A stretch of 64,000 nt of DNA, taken from contig OZ251227.1 of NCBI GenBank assembly GCA_965240325.2, positions 3,348,001 to 3,412,000 on the forward strand, written 5' to 3'. The notes under the pieces are model-generated. The model ran no database searches. It was not told the DNA's origin and worked only from the letters and a program-made list of their open reading frames with translations. The position numbers and the translations under genes are program-made. The stretch is from Rebecca billardiae RCC1528 (lineage: Eukaryota > Haptophyta). Shown in pieces: positions 40,036 through 50,836 of this stretch (the stretch's first letter is position 1; each line of letters starts with the position of its first letter).

Positions 40036-40931
40036 TATACACAGTGCAGGATTGGAATTTTCCGTGACGCTTCGGACGGTCCGCAGCTCGAGTCAGCGAA
40101 TCCGGTCTCGGCCGGACAGTGGAACTCGGGTGGAAGCCGCGACTTCGCGGCGGACGGAGCCTCAAACGAGCGGTGCCTCGGCTCGCGGCGCGATCTACTC
40201 GGCGAAGACCGACGAGGCTGCTCGCGGGCCCGACTATGCGTCGACGCGGGCTGGGGTCGTCTTCCGCGTGGCGCTGGGCAAGTTCCTCGCCGCCCTGACG
40301 GGTGCTCTCCTTTCGCCCTCACGGCGCGCGCGGTGCGTTTCGCGAGCTTCTTGCATGCACCGCCCGCGGTTGCGCCCGAGCCTGATGCTTCAGTCGACAC
40401 GGCAGGTGGCTCGCGCAGGGTGGGATTGTGTGCGGGTGCCGCTGGCGGTGCGTCTCACCCTCCTGAAATTGTGTGGGAGGCTGTGACATTGCACGCGTAC
40501 ACCCCGCCACGCCCGCGGCCCGCCCGCGCAAACGCCGCGCCGCGCAGTTGTCTTTGACCTCGAGCGAGCCTGAGGCGTGGAGGCGACCGACGGCGGGGTG
40601 CGACTTGCCCACCGACCCGAGCCGCATCACCCAGCGCAGCCTCGCCCGCGACGACGCTTCGCCTGGCTGCCACTGCTCAGCCGCGTGCAAGGCGGGCTGG
40701 GCGACGTCTTTGCCGAGCGCGGCTGCAGCGCAGCACGCGAGAGGCTGGAGCGCCATGACGCGGATGGCGGAGCGGGCTTTGGGCTGGCTGGCATGAGCCG
40801 CCAGGCTGTACCGTCCGCGCAGATCGCGCTCGGCCCGGCCGCAGCCCTCCTGAGCGCGCGCCTCAGAGCTGAGACTGATCACGTGCACGCGCACAAGCCA
40901 CACTGCCGTGGCTGTGTCGAGCAGCTGCGTG

Positions 40932-41660
40932 TGCTCGAGGCGCGGCGCTCGCACGGGCCACGCGGGCGCAGCGGGTGCGCGTAGCTGGCGCACGCAGTGC
41001 CACGTCCTGCCGCGCCAGTTTGGCGGCCGTCCGCCCCCCCGAGCTCGAGTTCTGCGCGCTTTGCGACGGCGCGGCCGGCCGCGCCCATCTTCATGCTTGG
41101 GCACGCCAGCATGGCCGCCGCCGGGCCTGCTGCGCGCGCCGAAGCTGGAGGGCGGAGGAGGGCGCTGGGCTGCTCCTACGGCGTGCTGCAGCCCGGGCAG
41201 GCTTTTCCGCGGCGCGGCGAGGCCGTCGCGCCTGCTCGCCGCCGTCGAGTCGCCCGTGCTGAGTGACCGTCGGCCGCATGTGCTCGGCGGCACCGCAGGC
41301 AGGCGTCCCATACCAGTGTGCTCGAGCCGCTGCGCGCACCCAAGGCGAGCTGCTCGAGCGGGCTAGGTGGGCCCACGGAGTGCGCGCAGCTGGCGCACGC
41401 AGCCCCGCGTCATGGGGTGTCGGTTTGACGGTCGCCAGCCCCCGTGGGCTCGAGCTCTGTGCGCTTCACCACAGAGGTGCCGACGGCGCCCCGCGGCGCG
41501 CAACGGCGTGGCAGCATGGCCGCCGCCGGCGCCGCCGCACATGCCGCCGCTTACGGGCAGTCGAGAGCTTGGGGCAGCACCTACGGCATGCTGCAGCTCG
41601 GGCGGGCTCTGCCAGCCTGCTGTGGCGTGATCGCGCATTTTCCAGACCGTCGACTCGCCC
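40932..41660. repeat. Diverged tandem duplication, unit about 400 bp
   Basis: Segments from about 40960 and about 41365 share AGCTGGCGCACGCAG, GGCTCGAG/GAGCTCGAG plus TGCGC, CAGCATGGCCGCCGCCG, TACGGC(A/G)TGCTGCAGC and a CGTCGA end. Translated in one frame, both read 'LQHAVGAA' and 'RARGGGRP' or 'RAHGGWRP' like strings. Confidence 0.65.
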
Positions 41661-42671
41661 GCGCTGCATATTTGTTTGCTGCGCGTGCTCGACGGCGCCG
41701 CTGCTGCCGCTACGGCCGCGCGTTGCTGCGTCGCGAGCGAGCCCGATGCGAGCTGAAGGGCGGCGTGCTCATCGCTGCTGGCGCAGATGGGCGCGTCATG
41801 GTGGCCACGCACGATGCTGAGTGCTCGCGCGTGCCAGACGAGGCGCGTGCTCGCGCTGTGGCTCAATGTCCGGCAGTGCGCGTGGCAGGCCGCAGCTGCT
41901 CGACAACAGAACCAGCGGGCAGTGATCGGGCTGCGCGCGCGCAGCTGATGGCGGCGAACGAGCGAGCCCGCACCGCCGCGCAAGGGCTGGGCGACTGGCG
42001 CCGAGGTGGCGCGCACGTCGTCCGCTGCCGTTGGCATCGCGGCGGACGCTTCAAGCTCGTTCGGCCGGCGTGTTTTCTCCGACGCCCACCTGCGAGCGCT
42101 GCCGGCACCGTGCTCGGGCGTCAGTATCGGTGGGCTCGAGCACGCGTGGTGAGGCGCTCGGAGCGGTCGACGGCCATGATCGGGCAGCGCACGGTGGGCG
42201 CAGGCCACGCGCACGCCAGCGCCCCGCGTGGCGTGGCTTCACGGGGCGCAGCCACCAGGAGACTGTGCTGCGACGAGCTCGGGCGCGCTCGGGCGCCGCT
42301 GCTCTGCATTTTCCCGAAAAATCGGTTTTCGTGCCCTCGACCGGCGGTATGCCGCCGGGGTGGCCGCAGCTGCGCTCGGAGCAGCGCGCACGGGCACCGC
42401 CGTGTGCGCCCGCCCGCTTTCGCCGCCGCCGAGCTCGAGCACAGCGCTGCGCGGGGCTGCGTAATGCCAACGGCGCATGATTTTTTGCCCGCGCCGAGCG
42501 CGCGTCGGCGCGCGCAGCGCGCTCAGGTGTGGCCTGCTACCAAGGTCTGTGCCACGATTCGACGCGCCTATGGTGCGCCGAATTTAGGCGCACCGCTTCA
42601 GAATTGTCCGACGATGATTCGACTAGTGGTGCGGACAACTTAAAACGTCACCCTGAGCAGTTTTCCGGCAC

Positions 42672-42794
<123 letters not shown>

Positions 42795-43067
42795 CGACTG
42801 ATGAAATAACATTAATTATTGGTAACTGCTGCAGTCTGCTGCTGTCGGCTATCGTGCGTCCGGTCTGCAATGACAACCAGGTTCGCGCGCTCTGTGCGAC
42901 TCAGCACTGCTCGAGTCAATCAATCTCCTCAGCAGCACATGCAACGACGACGATCGACATGCAGTCGTGTCAGCAGCTACAACGCGGACTCAACGGTGCC
43001 GGTGCCCGGTCCGGCGTGGACCCGTTCGCCCCTGGCCAGCACACTCACTCGATCACACTACGCCCGA

Positions 43068-44066
43068 TCATGGCAGAAGCCCGAGCGCGCGCGCGAGCTC
43101 GCAGAACTGTGCGGGCTCGAGCTGCTCGGCGCGCAGCGCGCCAAACTCGGCGGGCACCTCGGCCGCCGAGCCGTCCGCGCGCGTCGGCAGCCCGGCGAGC
43201 AGCGGGCGCAGGCTCTGCCGGAGCATCTTGCGCCGCGTGGAGAAGGCGGCGCGCGCGAGCGTGTGCACTGCCTTGAGCGACTCGCGCTCGGACGGCGGCG
43301 CGTACGTGACGCGGATGCAGGTGGAGGTGACCTTGGGCGCGGGGGAGAAGGCGTGGGGCGGCACGTCGAAGAGCACCTCCACGTCGGCGAACAGGTGGTA
43401 CACCACGCCGAGCGCGGAGTACTGCTTGCGGCCGTGCGGCGACGTGAGTCGCTCCACCGCCTCTCGCTGCAGCGTGAGCACCGCGCGCTCGATGTGGTCG
43501 GCGCCGAGCATGAGGCTGAGGAGCAGCTCGGCGGTGCAGTAGTACGGCGGGTTGGAGAGCACCGACACGCGGCCCGTCCCGCCCACGCACGCCGCCGCCG
43601 CCTCCGCCCACCGCACGTCAAGCATATTGCCCTGCTGCACGCGCAGCGAAGGCAGCTGCTCAGCGAGCGTCGCGATCGCGCGGCGGTCGATCTCGACGGC
43701 GGACATGCGCGGCCAGCGCTCGAGCGCGTGGCGCGTGAGCGCGCCCTGCCCCGGCCCGAGCTCTAGCACGCCGCTCCCCTCCTCGCTCGAGTCCTCGAGC
43801 GAGCCGACGATGCGCCGCGCGACGGCCTGGTCGACCAAAAAGTTCTGTCCGAGGCTCTGCTTGGCGGACCAGTCCGGCCGGCCGGCGGCGAGTGAGGCGG
43901 TGCGCGGCGGCGTGGGCAGTGCGCGCACGTGCCGGCCCGCGAGGACGAGCAGCAGCGGCGGCACGGACCGATGGAGCGTCGCTCGCATGCCAGCCGCTCG
44001 CATGCCAGCGATGTCACGTGTGGTCGTCGCGTTATTCGGCGGCAGCCATCGTCCGCGGTTCCTCAT
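43068..44066 (-). CDS. KsgA/Dim1-family rRNA adenine dimethyltransferase, organelle-targeted
   Basis: Single exon, 332 aa, ATG at 44066. It has the family order: '[12 protein letters not shown]' (70-80), motif [12 protein letters not shown] (101-111) for S-adenosylmethionine, acidic AVEIDRRA, motif IV SNPPYY (171-176), '[10 protein letters not shown]', and the C-terminal '[16 protein letters not shown]'. The family dimethylates two adjacent adenines near the 3' end of small-subunit rRNA. The first 65 residues are Arg/Ala-rich with a hydrophobic patch ([14 protein letters not shown]), so a plastid or mitochondrial copy is likely; the bacterial-like core agrees. Motif IV usually reads NLPY(N/F/Y), so the Pro after Asn is slightly unusual. 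It is followed in the same direction, 189 bp upstream of its start, by the end of the GT90 gene. Confidence 0.9.
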   Translation of the reverse strand: MRNRGRWLPPNNATTTRDIAGMRAAGMRATLHRSVPPLLLVLAGRHVRALPTPPRTASLAAGRPDWSAKQSLGQNFLVDQAVARRIVGSLEDSSEEGSGVLELGPGQGALTRHALERWPRMSAVEIDRRAIATLAEQLPSLRVQQGNMLDVRWAEAAAACVGGTGRVSVLSNPPYYCTAELLLSLMLGADHIERAVLTLQREAVERLTSPHGRKQYSALGVVYHLFADVEVLFDVPPHAFSPAPKVTSTCIRVTYAPPSERESLKAVHTLARAAFSTRRKMLRQSLRPLLAGLPTRADGSAAEVPAEFGALRAEQLEPAQFCELARALGLLP

Positions 44067-44255
44067 CTAAGATTCTATTATTAAATAAGTTGTTCGCGCG
44101 AATGCCGAATGGCGAATCAGCATGGGGGCTAGCAGTTGCAGTGAAAGCCAGAGATAAGGGCGCGCAGCGTTGACTGCTGAGTCAGTCACTGAGTGCCACC
44201 GGCAGACTCTAGCGACGAACGTCGACGATCCCTTCGGCGGGGAGCTGCACGCTCC

Positions 44256-45386
44256 TCACGCGTCTGACGATGGCGCCCCGGGCATCGCCATCCGGCCGAG
44301 CACGGCGCGCCACTCGCGCAGCAGCGCGTCGCGCGTGAGCCGCTCGCGCGCAAACGCCTGCCCGCGCTGGCCGATGGCGCGCGCCTCGTCCGTGTGCTCG
44401 CGCGCCCAGCGCACTCGCTCGGGCAGGTCGTGCAGGTCGGCGGCGACCGGGATGTAGTGCTGCCACGCGCGCAGGTGCCGGTGGTACCACTCCGTCCACG
44501 GCCGGTGCGCGAGGAGCAGCGGCCGGCCGGCGTGCAGCAGGAACTTGACGCGCGACGAGTACCCTTTGCCCTGCACATCGAGCGAAAACGAAAAAGTGCG
44601 CACCTGCTCCTCCATGGAGATGAAGCCGGCGCTACCACCCCCGGCGGCGGCGTCGGCTGCTGGCGCGGCCGGGCGGTCGTCGGCGGTACCGGCCGGCGCG
44701 GCGGCGCGCGCGCCGAGCTGCGCCTGCGTCCAGTACACGTTGTTGCACACGACGAGGTCGGGGTGCTCGGTGGCGAGCTGCTGCAGCCGCATGCGCACCG
44801 GGTGATGGTGGATGGTGCCGAACCAGCACGCGCGCGCGTCCGGCGCGGGCGCGGCGGCGGCGGCGGCGAGGCCGGCGCACGTGGTGTCGTAGTCGGAGGC
44901 GAGGTTCGCCTCCGCCCACACGTCGCACGCCCAGTCGGGCACGGCCACGTCGTGGTACCCGGGCGCCTCGCACATGGAGAGCACGCGCTCGAGCGCGATC
45001 GCGCCGCGCTGCGCGGCCGTGAGCGGCTGCTGCTGCCACAGGTGGAGCTCGAGGGCGTCGAACGAGCCGTCGGGGTGCCGGCCGACGCGCTTGACGACGC
45101 ACCGGTCCCCCGTCTGCACGACGACCGGCGCGAAGTCCGGGACGGCGACGAGCCCGTCCGCGCTCAGATCGTGCGCCGCGCGGATGATGCGCTGCATCGA
45201 CGCGTTGCGGTCGGCCCAGCCGCCGAGGTCCTCGAAGCGCAGCTCGCCGCGCTCCTTCGAGACGAAGAGCATCTCCGCGTTCTGCTCGCCGCGCCCCGCG
45301 GCGCGCACCTTCGCCTGCCAGCATCGCGACCACGCGCCGATCGTGGCGGCGGCCTTCTTGTTCCGATCGTCGTCGTCAGCCGCCAT
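44256..45386 (-). CDS. GT90 (CAP10/POGLUT-like) glycosyltransferase
   Basis: Single exon, 376 aa from the ATG at 45386; the frame extends to 45416 only through a GTG. The C-terminal half carries the GT90 hallmark: 'FSFSLDVQGKGYSSRVKFLL' followed by HAGRPLLLAHRPWTEWYHRHL, 'WQHYIPVAADLHDLPERVRW', and an Ala/Arg helix. The family includes protein O-glucosyl/xylosyltransferases and fungal capsule xylosyltransferases. Upstream are 'SKERGELRFEDLGGWADRNA' (donor-site-like) and 'VPDFAPVVVQTGDRC'. An Ala-rich insert lies near residues 245-270. There is no signal peptide, which is unusual for this ER/Golgi family, so an upstream exon may be missing. Confidence 0.8.
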   Translation of the reverse strand: MAADDDDRNKKAAATIGAWSRCWQAKVRAAGRGEQNAEMLFVSKERGELRFEDLGGWADRNASMQRIIRAAHDLSADGLVAVPDFAPVVVQTGDRCVVKRVGRHPDGSFDALELHLWQQQPLTAAQRGAIALERVLSMCEAPGYHDVAVPDWACDVWAEANLASDYDTTCAGLAAAAAAPAPDARACWFGTIHHHPVRMRLQQLATEHPDLVVCNNVYWTQAQLGARAAAPAGTADDRPAAPAADAAAGGGSAGFISMEEQVRTFSFSLDVQGKGYSSRVKFLLHAGRPLLLAHRPWTEWYHRHLRAWQHYIPVAADLHDLPERVRWAREHTDEARAIGQRGQAFARERLTRDALLREWRAVLGRMAMPGAPSSDA

Positions 45387-46372
45387 TTGCGATGTCGCCC
45401 GTTCAGGTAGGTTCACTTCACAATAACTAACACTACATTGTGCTATCCGTACGCCCCCTGTGGTTCCATGTGGTTCCAGGCACTTTGCGGCCTCGCCGCG
45501 GACGCTGCGGAGGGCCGGAGGCGAGATGCGCGGCGGTGCACATCGTGCCCCCGAGCGGACCGCCTAGCCCCAGCCGGGCGTCGCTCGACTCGTCCATCGC
45601 GGCGAGTGAGAGCCGTCGCGCGAGGGGCGGGTCGAGGGTGGGGCGCCTGGTACATTGACGCCATCGTTTTGGACCGATTCTTTTTTTTCCCGGGCGGTGC
45701 TCCCGGTGAAAAAGCAAGCAGGGGAGAATTCCGTCGGAGCAGTTTTATTTTGGGGCTTTTTACGCGTTTTGGCCGTATATTGTTTGCGTGCTGCTGCTGC
45801 TCACTGTCATGAATGCGTCGGCGATCAGACCGTCACTCACCGCAGCGTGTAACAGTGGCGGTGGCGGAGCAGCGGACGATGCCGCATTGACGGGCGGCTG
45901 CCACGCGCACGAAGCGGCCGGTGACTACTTCTGATGCAGCGCACTGACACGCATTGCACTGATATTGATGCGACCGGTCGTCGATCACCCGGGCGGACGA
46001 CCGTCTTGCCGTCCTGCTTCTCCTGATGAGACAGCAGTCGCGCGCAGCCGCGATCGCGCCGCGGGAGACAGGTGGCGTTGTCAAAACAACGCCTCGCCTC
46101 GCCGGTGGTCGCACGCCGCGCGCGCGCGCGCGCCGCACCTCGACCACCTTCTGCGTCGCCCGCCAGTTCGTCGCCGCCACCACCGTCGACAGAATGGGCA
46201 ACGTGAGTATGAAGCGGAGCAGCGCAACGCCGAGAGCGCCGACTCCGTCCAGCGCCACGCCCACGAGCTTGCCCCGGCGCGTGACGAAGCCGTGTCCGGC
46301 TAGGTGCGCGCACAGCTCGCGGCTCGGCCATGGGGCCGCCTCGCTCGCGTGCCAGCCCCCGTCCTCGCGCTG
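45387..46372. other. Intergenic region
   Basis: No gene seen. 45655-45790 is T-rich relative to its surroundings (TTTTTTTTCCCGGGC, ATTTTGGGGCTTTTT). Confidence 0.5.
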
Positions 46373-47372
46373 TCACGCCCCCTTCTTCTTCACCGCTGCA
46401 ATCTTGTCCTGCCGCCTCAGATCGTGCGCGCGGAGAGCCGCTGGCTGCACGGGCTCGCCACTCGCAGCGCCGACGCGCTGCAGCTCGTCCTGCATCTCAC
46501 CCATGTCGAGCTCGACCCAGGCACCTGTCACTGGCTCGTGCCCGCGCTGCGCCGAGGTTGCCAGGCTCCGCCGCGCCCAGAGCATCACGCCGGTGGGCGC
46601 TCGCTGCGCTGCCACCTGCTGCCCTGCCGCAGCGGCGGCGGCCGCCGCCGTCGGCTGCGCGCTCGGCTCGGCTCGTCAAGCCAGCGCGCACCGACCTTGC
46701 CCTTGTGCAGGGCAGCAGCGACTGCGGGCCCGTGCATGACAAGTGCCGTTGCGTCGGCCCAATCCGACACATCACCGCCTGCCTCGCAGCGGCTCTGAGT
46801 CTCGAACGTGACCATGGATCTCGGGCTCATCACTGGCTTGCCCTTGGACTCCTGCCAGTCCTCCTCCTTGAAGCGACGGGCCATCGCCGCGGGGTCAGCG
46901 CACATCTGCACCCTCGCTGGCAGCAGCCGCTCTGCGGCGGCCAGCTCGAGCGCGAGAAGGCGGAAGTCGTACGAGTCGCCGCCGTGCGCACACAGAATGC
47001 CATCAAACCCGGTGTCCGTGATGATCTCCTTCATCCAATCCAGCAGACCGTCCACCTCCGATGCGAAGTCCGGCTTGGTCGCCACGGCCTCGGCCGTGAG
47101 CGCATGCCACTCCGGGTCAGGTGCGATGGACACTCCCGCCGTGTTGAACTTGCCCGCCCACGCACCCACCTTGATCGGCTCCAGCTCGGCCTCAGCATCT
47201 TCATCTGGCCCCGGAAGAAGTGTGTTGATGCTGGCGACGATATGGAGCTCGACCAGCCGATGCCTGGCTGCACCGGCGCTCCCGCACGCGCCGTGGTGCC
47301 GATCGCGCGGAGAGAGAAGTACACACACTCCTGCTTCGCGTCCGGCTTCACCGTCCCGCCCTCGCGCGACAC
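46373..47372 (-). pseudogene. Frame-broken DEDD exonuclease-like (TREX/DnaQ) sequence
   Basis: Three overlapping minus-strand frames carry consecutive protein-like segments. The first (up to about 47275) has 'KQECVYFSLRAIGTTARAG'. The second (about 47275-46680) has 'LVELHIVASINTLLPGPDED', then an EWHALTAEAVATKPDF segment and 'GILCAHGGDSYDFRLLALEL', which match the Exo II region of TREX/DnaQ 3'-5' exonucleases, and GGDVSDWADATALV, reminiscent of the last acidic motif. The third (about 46680-46373) has 'PTGVMLWARRSLATSAQRGH' and ends AAVKKKGA. The expected first motif (FxDxET) reads YFSLRAIG, lacking both acids. With two or more frame breaks and a missing catalytic pair this looks like a decayed gene. 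Unrecognised introns or sequence errors are alternatives. Acidic protein-like segments continue upstream to about 47700 in other frames. Confidence 0.45.
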
Positions 47373-48027
47373 AGGGACGCGCGCCGGCTCGGCCGCGAGT
47401 GCTGCTCGGCCGCGAGTGCTGCAGCCGGCAGAGTCAGGCCACCATCGGCGTCCTCCTCTGCGTCCTCGGCAACGACCATAGGCTCGGCAGCGTCGACGAA
47501 CATGTGCTCGCCACTATCTGGCGCATCGCCCTGAGCGCGCGCCATGTTCGCCTCCTCGACGCCGCATGTTCGTCATGCGAGCCGCAAGGCGGAGCGACGG
47601 GATCATCATGATGCTCGTCCGCATCCATGTAGCCGGACACGTACGTGTTCTCCGCCTCGGGCTCCCCGGAACGATCGAGCACGTCGGACTCGTCGTCGTC
47701 AATCCCGCCGCCGCCAGCCGATGACGGACTCAGCTAACCCGCCGCCGCGTGACCGCCGCCACCCAGCCATTGGCCGACACGTGCGAACAAGGTGCGCCAT
47801 GATGCTCGTTCCCGCCCTCCGCCCGAAAAACGACCAACGATTTCCACGGAGCCTACGGCTATGCTCGGACTGCACTACTGCCACTGCCATCAAAGCGGCG
47901 AGTGTAGCTTGTAGATATCCCCCATACACTTACGTAGGCAACAGCCAACAGGGCCCCGGGTTGACACACCGACACGCCGCCCCCCGGTCGCTGCCGGACG
48001 GCCGCCGTTGGGCCCCGCGCCAGAGTG
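47373..48027. other. Intergenic/decayed coding region
   Basis: Minus-strand fragments rich in Asp/Glu/His (EHMFVDAAEPMVVAEDAEED; SGYMDADEHHDDP) up to about 47700 may be the 5' part of the exonuclease-like relic. Nothing is recognised between 47700 and 48027. Confidence 0.4.
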
Positions 48028-49485
48028 TCAGCCATCATCTGAGAGTGCGGCTTCGCCTTCCCCGGCGTCCCGCCGCCGACCAGTGGCCCGAGTGGCCGGT
48101 CCGGCCAGTAGTGAGTTTGGTTGCCGAGTCGCCGGCTCGGCCTGGCGGCCGGGCTTGACCGCCACCCGCGGGAAGGCACCCGTCGGCGGCCGCTGTTGCC
48201 ACACCACGAGCGCGCTCCCGCGCTTCGAGCGCCGCCCCCTGCCGCCGCCCACCTGCACCATCGCGGTGCGGTTGTTCTTACTGCCGAGTTTATTCCGCGC
48301 GCGCTTGGTTGTCGGCTTGATCACTCTCGCGTTCACGTCCGTGATGGGCGTGGGCGCGGGCAGCCCGAGCGAGACGTTGCACGCGTGCCACTTGCGCGCG
48401 AAGGGCTGCCGCCGGGCCTCGGCCCACCACAGCTCGGCCACGAGCGGCATCGGCAGCTGCGCGCCCGGCCGCGGGCCCAGCGCCGCCGCGATCGCCTCCG
48501 TCGCCGCTGCGTACCCGGCGCCTCCGTAGATTGCTGCATACGGTAGCCGCCACGGCTTGAGGTTGCCGTTCCAGTGGAGCAAGCCGCCCTGCGCCTTGGC
48601 GAAGGCCATCGCCTCGAGCGCCTTCGAGCCGCGCAGCGAGGGCACGCCCGGCGCGCCGAGGAACCCCACGTTCCACCGCGGGCCCAGCGGGTTGATTCGG
48701 TCGTCCAGCACGAGATGCAGCTCCGGCTGACCCGCCAGCTGCCACAGGCAGCTGCGGTTGTGCTCGAGCGTGAGCGCGTGCCACCGGTCGAGGTAGCCGC
48801 CGCCGCGCCAGCGCTCGAGGTCGAAGAGCGTCACGCCCGCGTTGATCGTGCGCAGGCGCGGGTCGGTGAGCGTCATGCGCTCCGAGCGGCTCCCGCCCAC
48901 CCACCACCGCGCGTACCGCGGGTGGTCGGCGCACAGGTGTTTGTACAGCGGCTCTTCAAATCTCACCGACCAGATCGGGCTGCCCGCGTCGGTGCGCCGC
49001 GCCTCCTCGAAGAGGAGCGAGATGTCCACGCGCGCGATGATGTCGCAGTCGACCCACAGGAACCGCGTCGCGCCCGCCAGGTCGTCCGGCGTCAGGTAGA
49101 AGCGCACCCAGTTGTACGGACTCCCGAGCTCGTCCGGGCGCGACGCGCTCGCGGTCACAATGTTCGGGTGCCACGCGGACGGGTCGAAGACGCGGAGGTG
49201 CAGCCCCGCGCTCCGACGGCGCAGCGCCTCGTACAGCGGCACGCGCGAGGCCCGCGGCCGCCCCTGGATGCAGTTGAAGAGCGCGCGCGCGGCCGCCTCG
49301 TCCTCGCGCAGCACGAGCACGTGGATGTTGAGCTGCGAGCGGCTCGCGTTGTGGTGGAAGACGAGCGAGTTCACGAGCGTGGTGAGCGCGCGGCTCTGGT
49401 GCAGGCTGCACCCGCACGCGACGTGGACCTCCGGCCGGCGAGGAGGCAGCGCGAGGAGGGCGACGAGGAGCGCGGGATGCAGCAT
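48028..49485 (-). CDS. GT8-family glycosyltransferase
   Basis: Single exon, 485 aa, ATG at 49485. Residues 1-15 (MLHPALLVALLALPP) are a short signal peptide or anchor. GT8 motifs: 'HVACGCSLHQSRALTTLVNS' (donor-binding first strand), 'NWVRFYLTPDDLAGATRFLW' running into the metal-binding DCD (146-148), then INAGVTLFDLERWR and the late HWNGNLKPW, which together define glycogenin/galactinol synthase/GAUT-type retaining transferases. It probably acts in the Golgi on a glycan or glycoprotein. The C-terminal 110 residues are basic (KRARNKLGSKNNR, GRGRRSKRGS), an unusual tail for a luminal enzyme. Confidence 0.8.
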   Translation of the reverse strand: MLHPALLVALLALPPRRPEVHVACGCSLHQSRALTTLVNSLVFHHNASRSQLNIHVLVLREDEAAARALFNCIQGRPRASRVPLYEALRRRSAGLHLRVFDPSAWHPNIVTASASRPDELGSPYNWVRFYLTPDDLAGATRFLWVDCDIIARVDISLLFEEARRTDAGSPIWSVRFEEPLYKHLCADHPRYARWWVGGSRSERMTLTDPRLRTINAGVTLFDLERWRGGGYLDRWHALTLEHNRSCLWQLAGQPELHLVLDDRINPLGPRWNVGFLGAPGVPSLRGSKALEAMAFAKAQGGLLHWNGNLKPWRLPYAAIYGGAGYAAATEAIAAALGPRPGAQLPMPLVAELWWAEARRQPFARKWHACNVSLGLPAPTPITDVNARVIKPTTKRARNKLGSKNNRTAMVQVGGGRGRRSKRGSALVVWQQRPPTGAFPRVAVKPGRQAEPATRQPNSLLAGPATRATGRRRDAGEGEAALSDDG

Positions 49486-49852
49486 GAGATCCCTCCCTGC
49501 CCGATGAATAAATCATGCTGCGCAAAAAGCATCAGCCGACGAAAGCGGATTGTATTCGTCAGCACGTACTTTTCATCACCTTTGAATAGGCGGCCGGCGC
49601 ACGATTGTATTAGATACAGTACGTCGTGGTCGCGGTTCGTTCAGGCGACGCGCTCATCGTCGGCTTGGCCGATTGGGCACCGCTCCGACTGGCCGACTCC
49701 GTCACTCCGCGTGGGACAGCGCAAAGCGCTGGCGCCGGCCCGGGGCCGGGCGGAGGTTGTAGTCACAGTCCGAAACGCGCGTTCGTCACAGTGATGCTGA
49801 TATAGTTATTGACGTACTCAGATGGCGTGCCGCGCTGTCAACACTGACACTG
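49486..49852. other. Intergenic region
   Basis: No gene seen between the GT8 gene start and the end of the sulfotransferase-like gene. Confidence 0.5.
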
Positions 49853-50836
49853 TCACCCAACTCTACCCCTCGCTCGCAGCAAGCACCTCGGGACCGGGCT
49901 GCGCCGAAAGTCCTGCTCAAAGCGCGCGCGCGCGTGCGCGTAGACCTGCTCGTCGTACCGCGTGAGCGCGGCTATCGCGTCCTGGGCCTCGGCGCTGACG
50001 GTGGGCACGGTGGACTTGGTGTTGGTGCCGTGGTCCTTTTTGCTCAGCGTCTCGCCGCTGCGCGCGCCGGCGCACGTGCACGGCACGGGGGGCGGCATGC
50101 GCGGCCAGATGTAGTGGACCGCGAGGCAGAAGGCCGCGGTGTACTGCTCCAGAATGCCGACGAAGAAGGCCGCGTCGAGTCTCGCCTTCGCCCGCGCGGT
50201 CGCGTTCCGGACGAGGGTGCCGTAGCCCGACGCGGACGCCAGCGCGCCGCTCGGCTCCGGCGGGGCCGTCAGGTGCGCCGTCTGCATGTTGTACGCGTGC
50301 CAGCCCGTCTGCCGCTGCCCGGCGGTCGCGTGCTGCGCGCGCAGCCAGGCCTCGAGCGTCGGCCGCTCCGCGCTCGGCACGAAGCGGTGGACGTGCGCGT
50401 AGTGGCTGACCACGTGCGCCGACGGCAAGCGCAGCATCAGCAGCACGCGCACCGGCGGCAGCCCCCGCTGGACGCCGATCCGCGCCAGGCTCGGGCGCAG
50501 GGGCAGCTCGCACGACGCGAAGCCGCAGGGCTGGGCCGGCGCCACCTGCCGCAGCGTCTTGTGCAGCACGTCGAGCGACGTGTTCGGGAAGCGCAGCTGG
50601 GCCCCCCAGCACAGGTTGATGTTTCCGCACTTGCGCAACGTGCCGTCGCCCATCGCCTTGGCCGTGCGCCAGAGATCGACATTGAGGCTGCTGCCGCCGG
50701 TCTTGGGGCAGTGCGCGAGGAAGTAGTACGCGTGCGGTCTACTCACGCCCAGCACGGGCGCCGCAAGCAGGCCGACGGCGAGCAGCCGCAGCGCCGAAGG
50801 GCGTTGAGGCCGCGCCGCCCCCCCCATCGTGTGCAT
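49853..50836 (-). CDS. Sulfotransferase-like Golgi protein
   Basis: Single exon, 327 aa from the ATG at 50836; an alternative ATG lies at 50827. Hydrophobic residues 15-32 form a signal anchor (ALRLLAVGLLAAPVLGV). The PAPS 5'-phosphosulfate loop is FLAHCPKTGGSSLN and the 3'-phosphate region is LLMLRLPSAHVVSHYAHV. It has about nine cysteines and NxS/T sites (NTS, NAT), as in luminal glycan sulfotransferases. It differs clearly in sequence from the other sulfotransferase-like gene at 8015. It follows the GT8 gene in the same direction, 368 bp away. The acceptor is unknown. Confidence 0.7.
   Translation of the reverse strand: MHTMGGAARPQRPSALRLLAVGLLAAPVLGVSRPHAYYFLAHCPKTGGSSLNVDLWRTAKAMGDGTLRKCGNINLCWGAQLRFPNTSLDVLHKTLRQVAPAQPCGFASCELPLRPSLARIGVQRGLPPVRVLLMLRLPSAHVVSHYAHVHRFVPSAERPTLEAWLRAQHATAGQRQTGWHAYNMQTAHLTAPPEPSGALASASGYGTLVRNATARAKARLDAAFFVGILEQYTAAFCLAVHYIWPRMPPPVPCTCAGARSGETLSKKDHGTNTKSTVPTVSAEAQDAIAALTRYDEQVYAHARARFEQDFRRSPVPRCLLRARGRVG

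Noticed and set aside
40319-42643. Three frames of 280-400 codons on both strands
   Set aside because: Arg/Ala/Gly-rich composition, no recognisable motif, and overlap with a diverged duplication. A decayed gene cannot be excluded, so the duplication is reported instead.
44394-45410. 338-codon plus-strand frame
   Set aside because: Antisense shadow of the GT90 gene.
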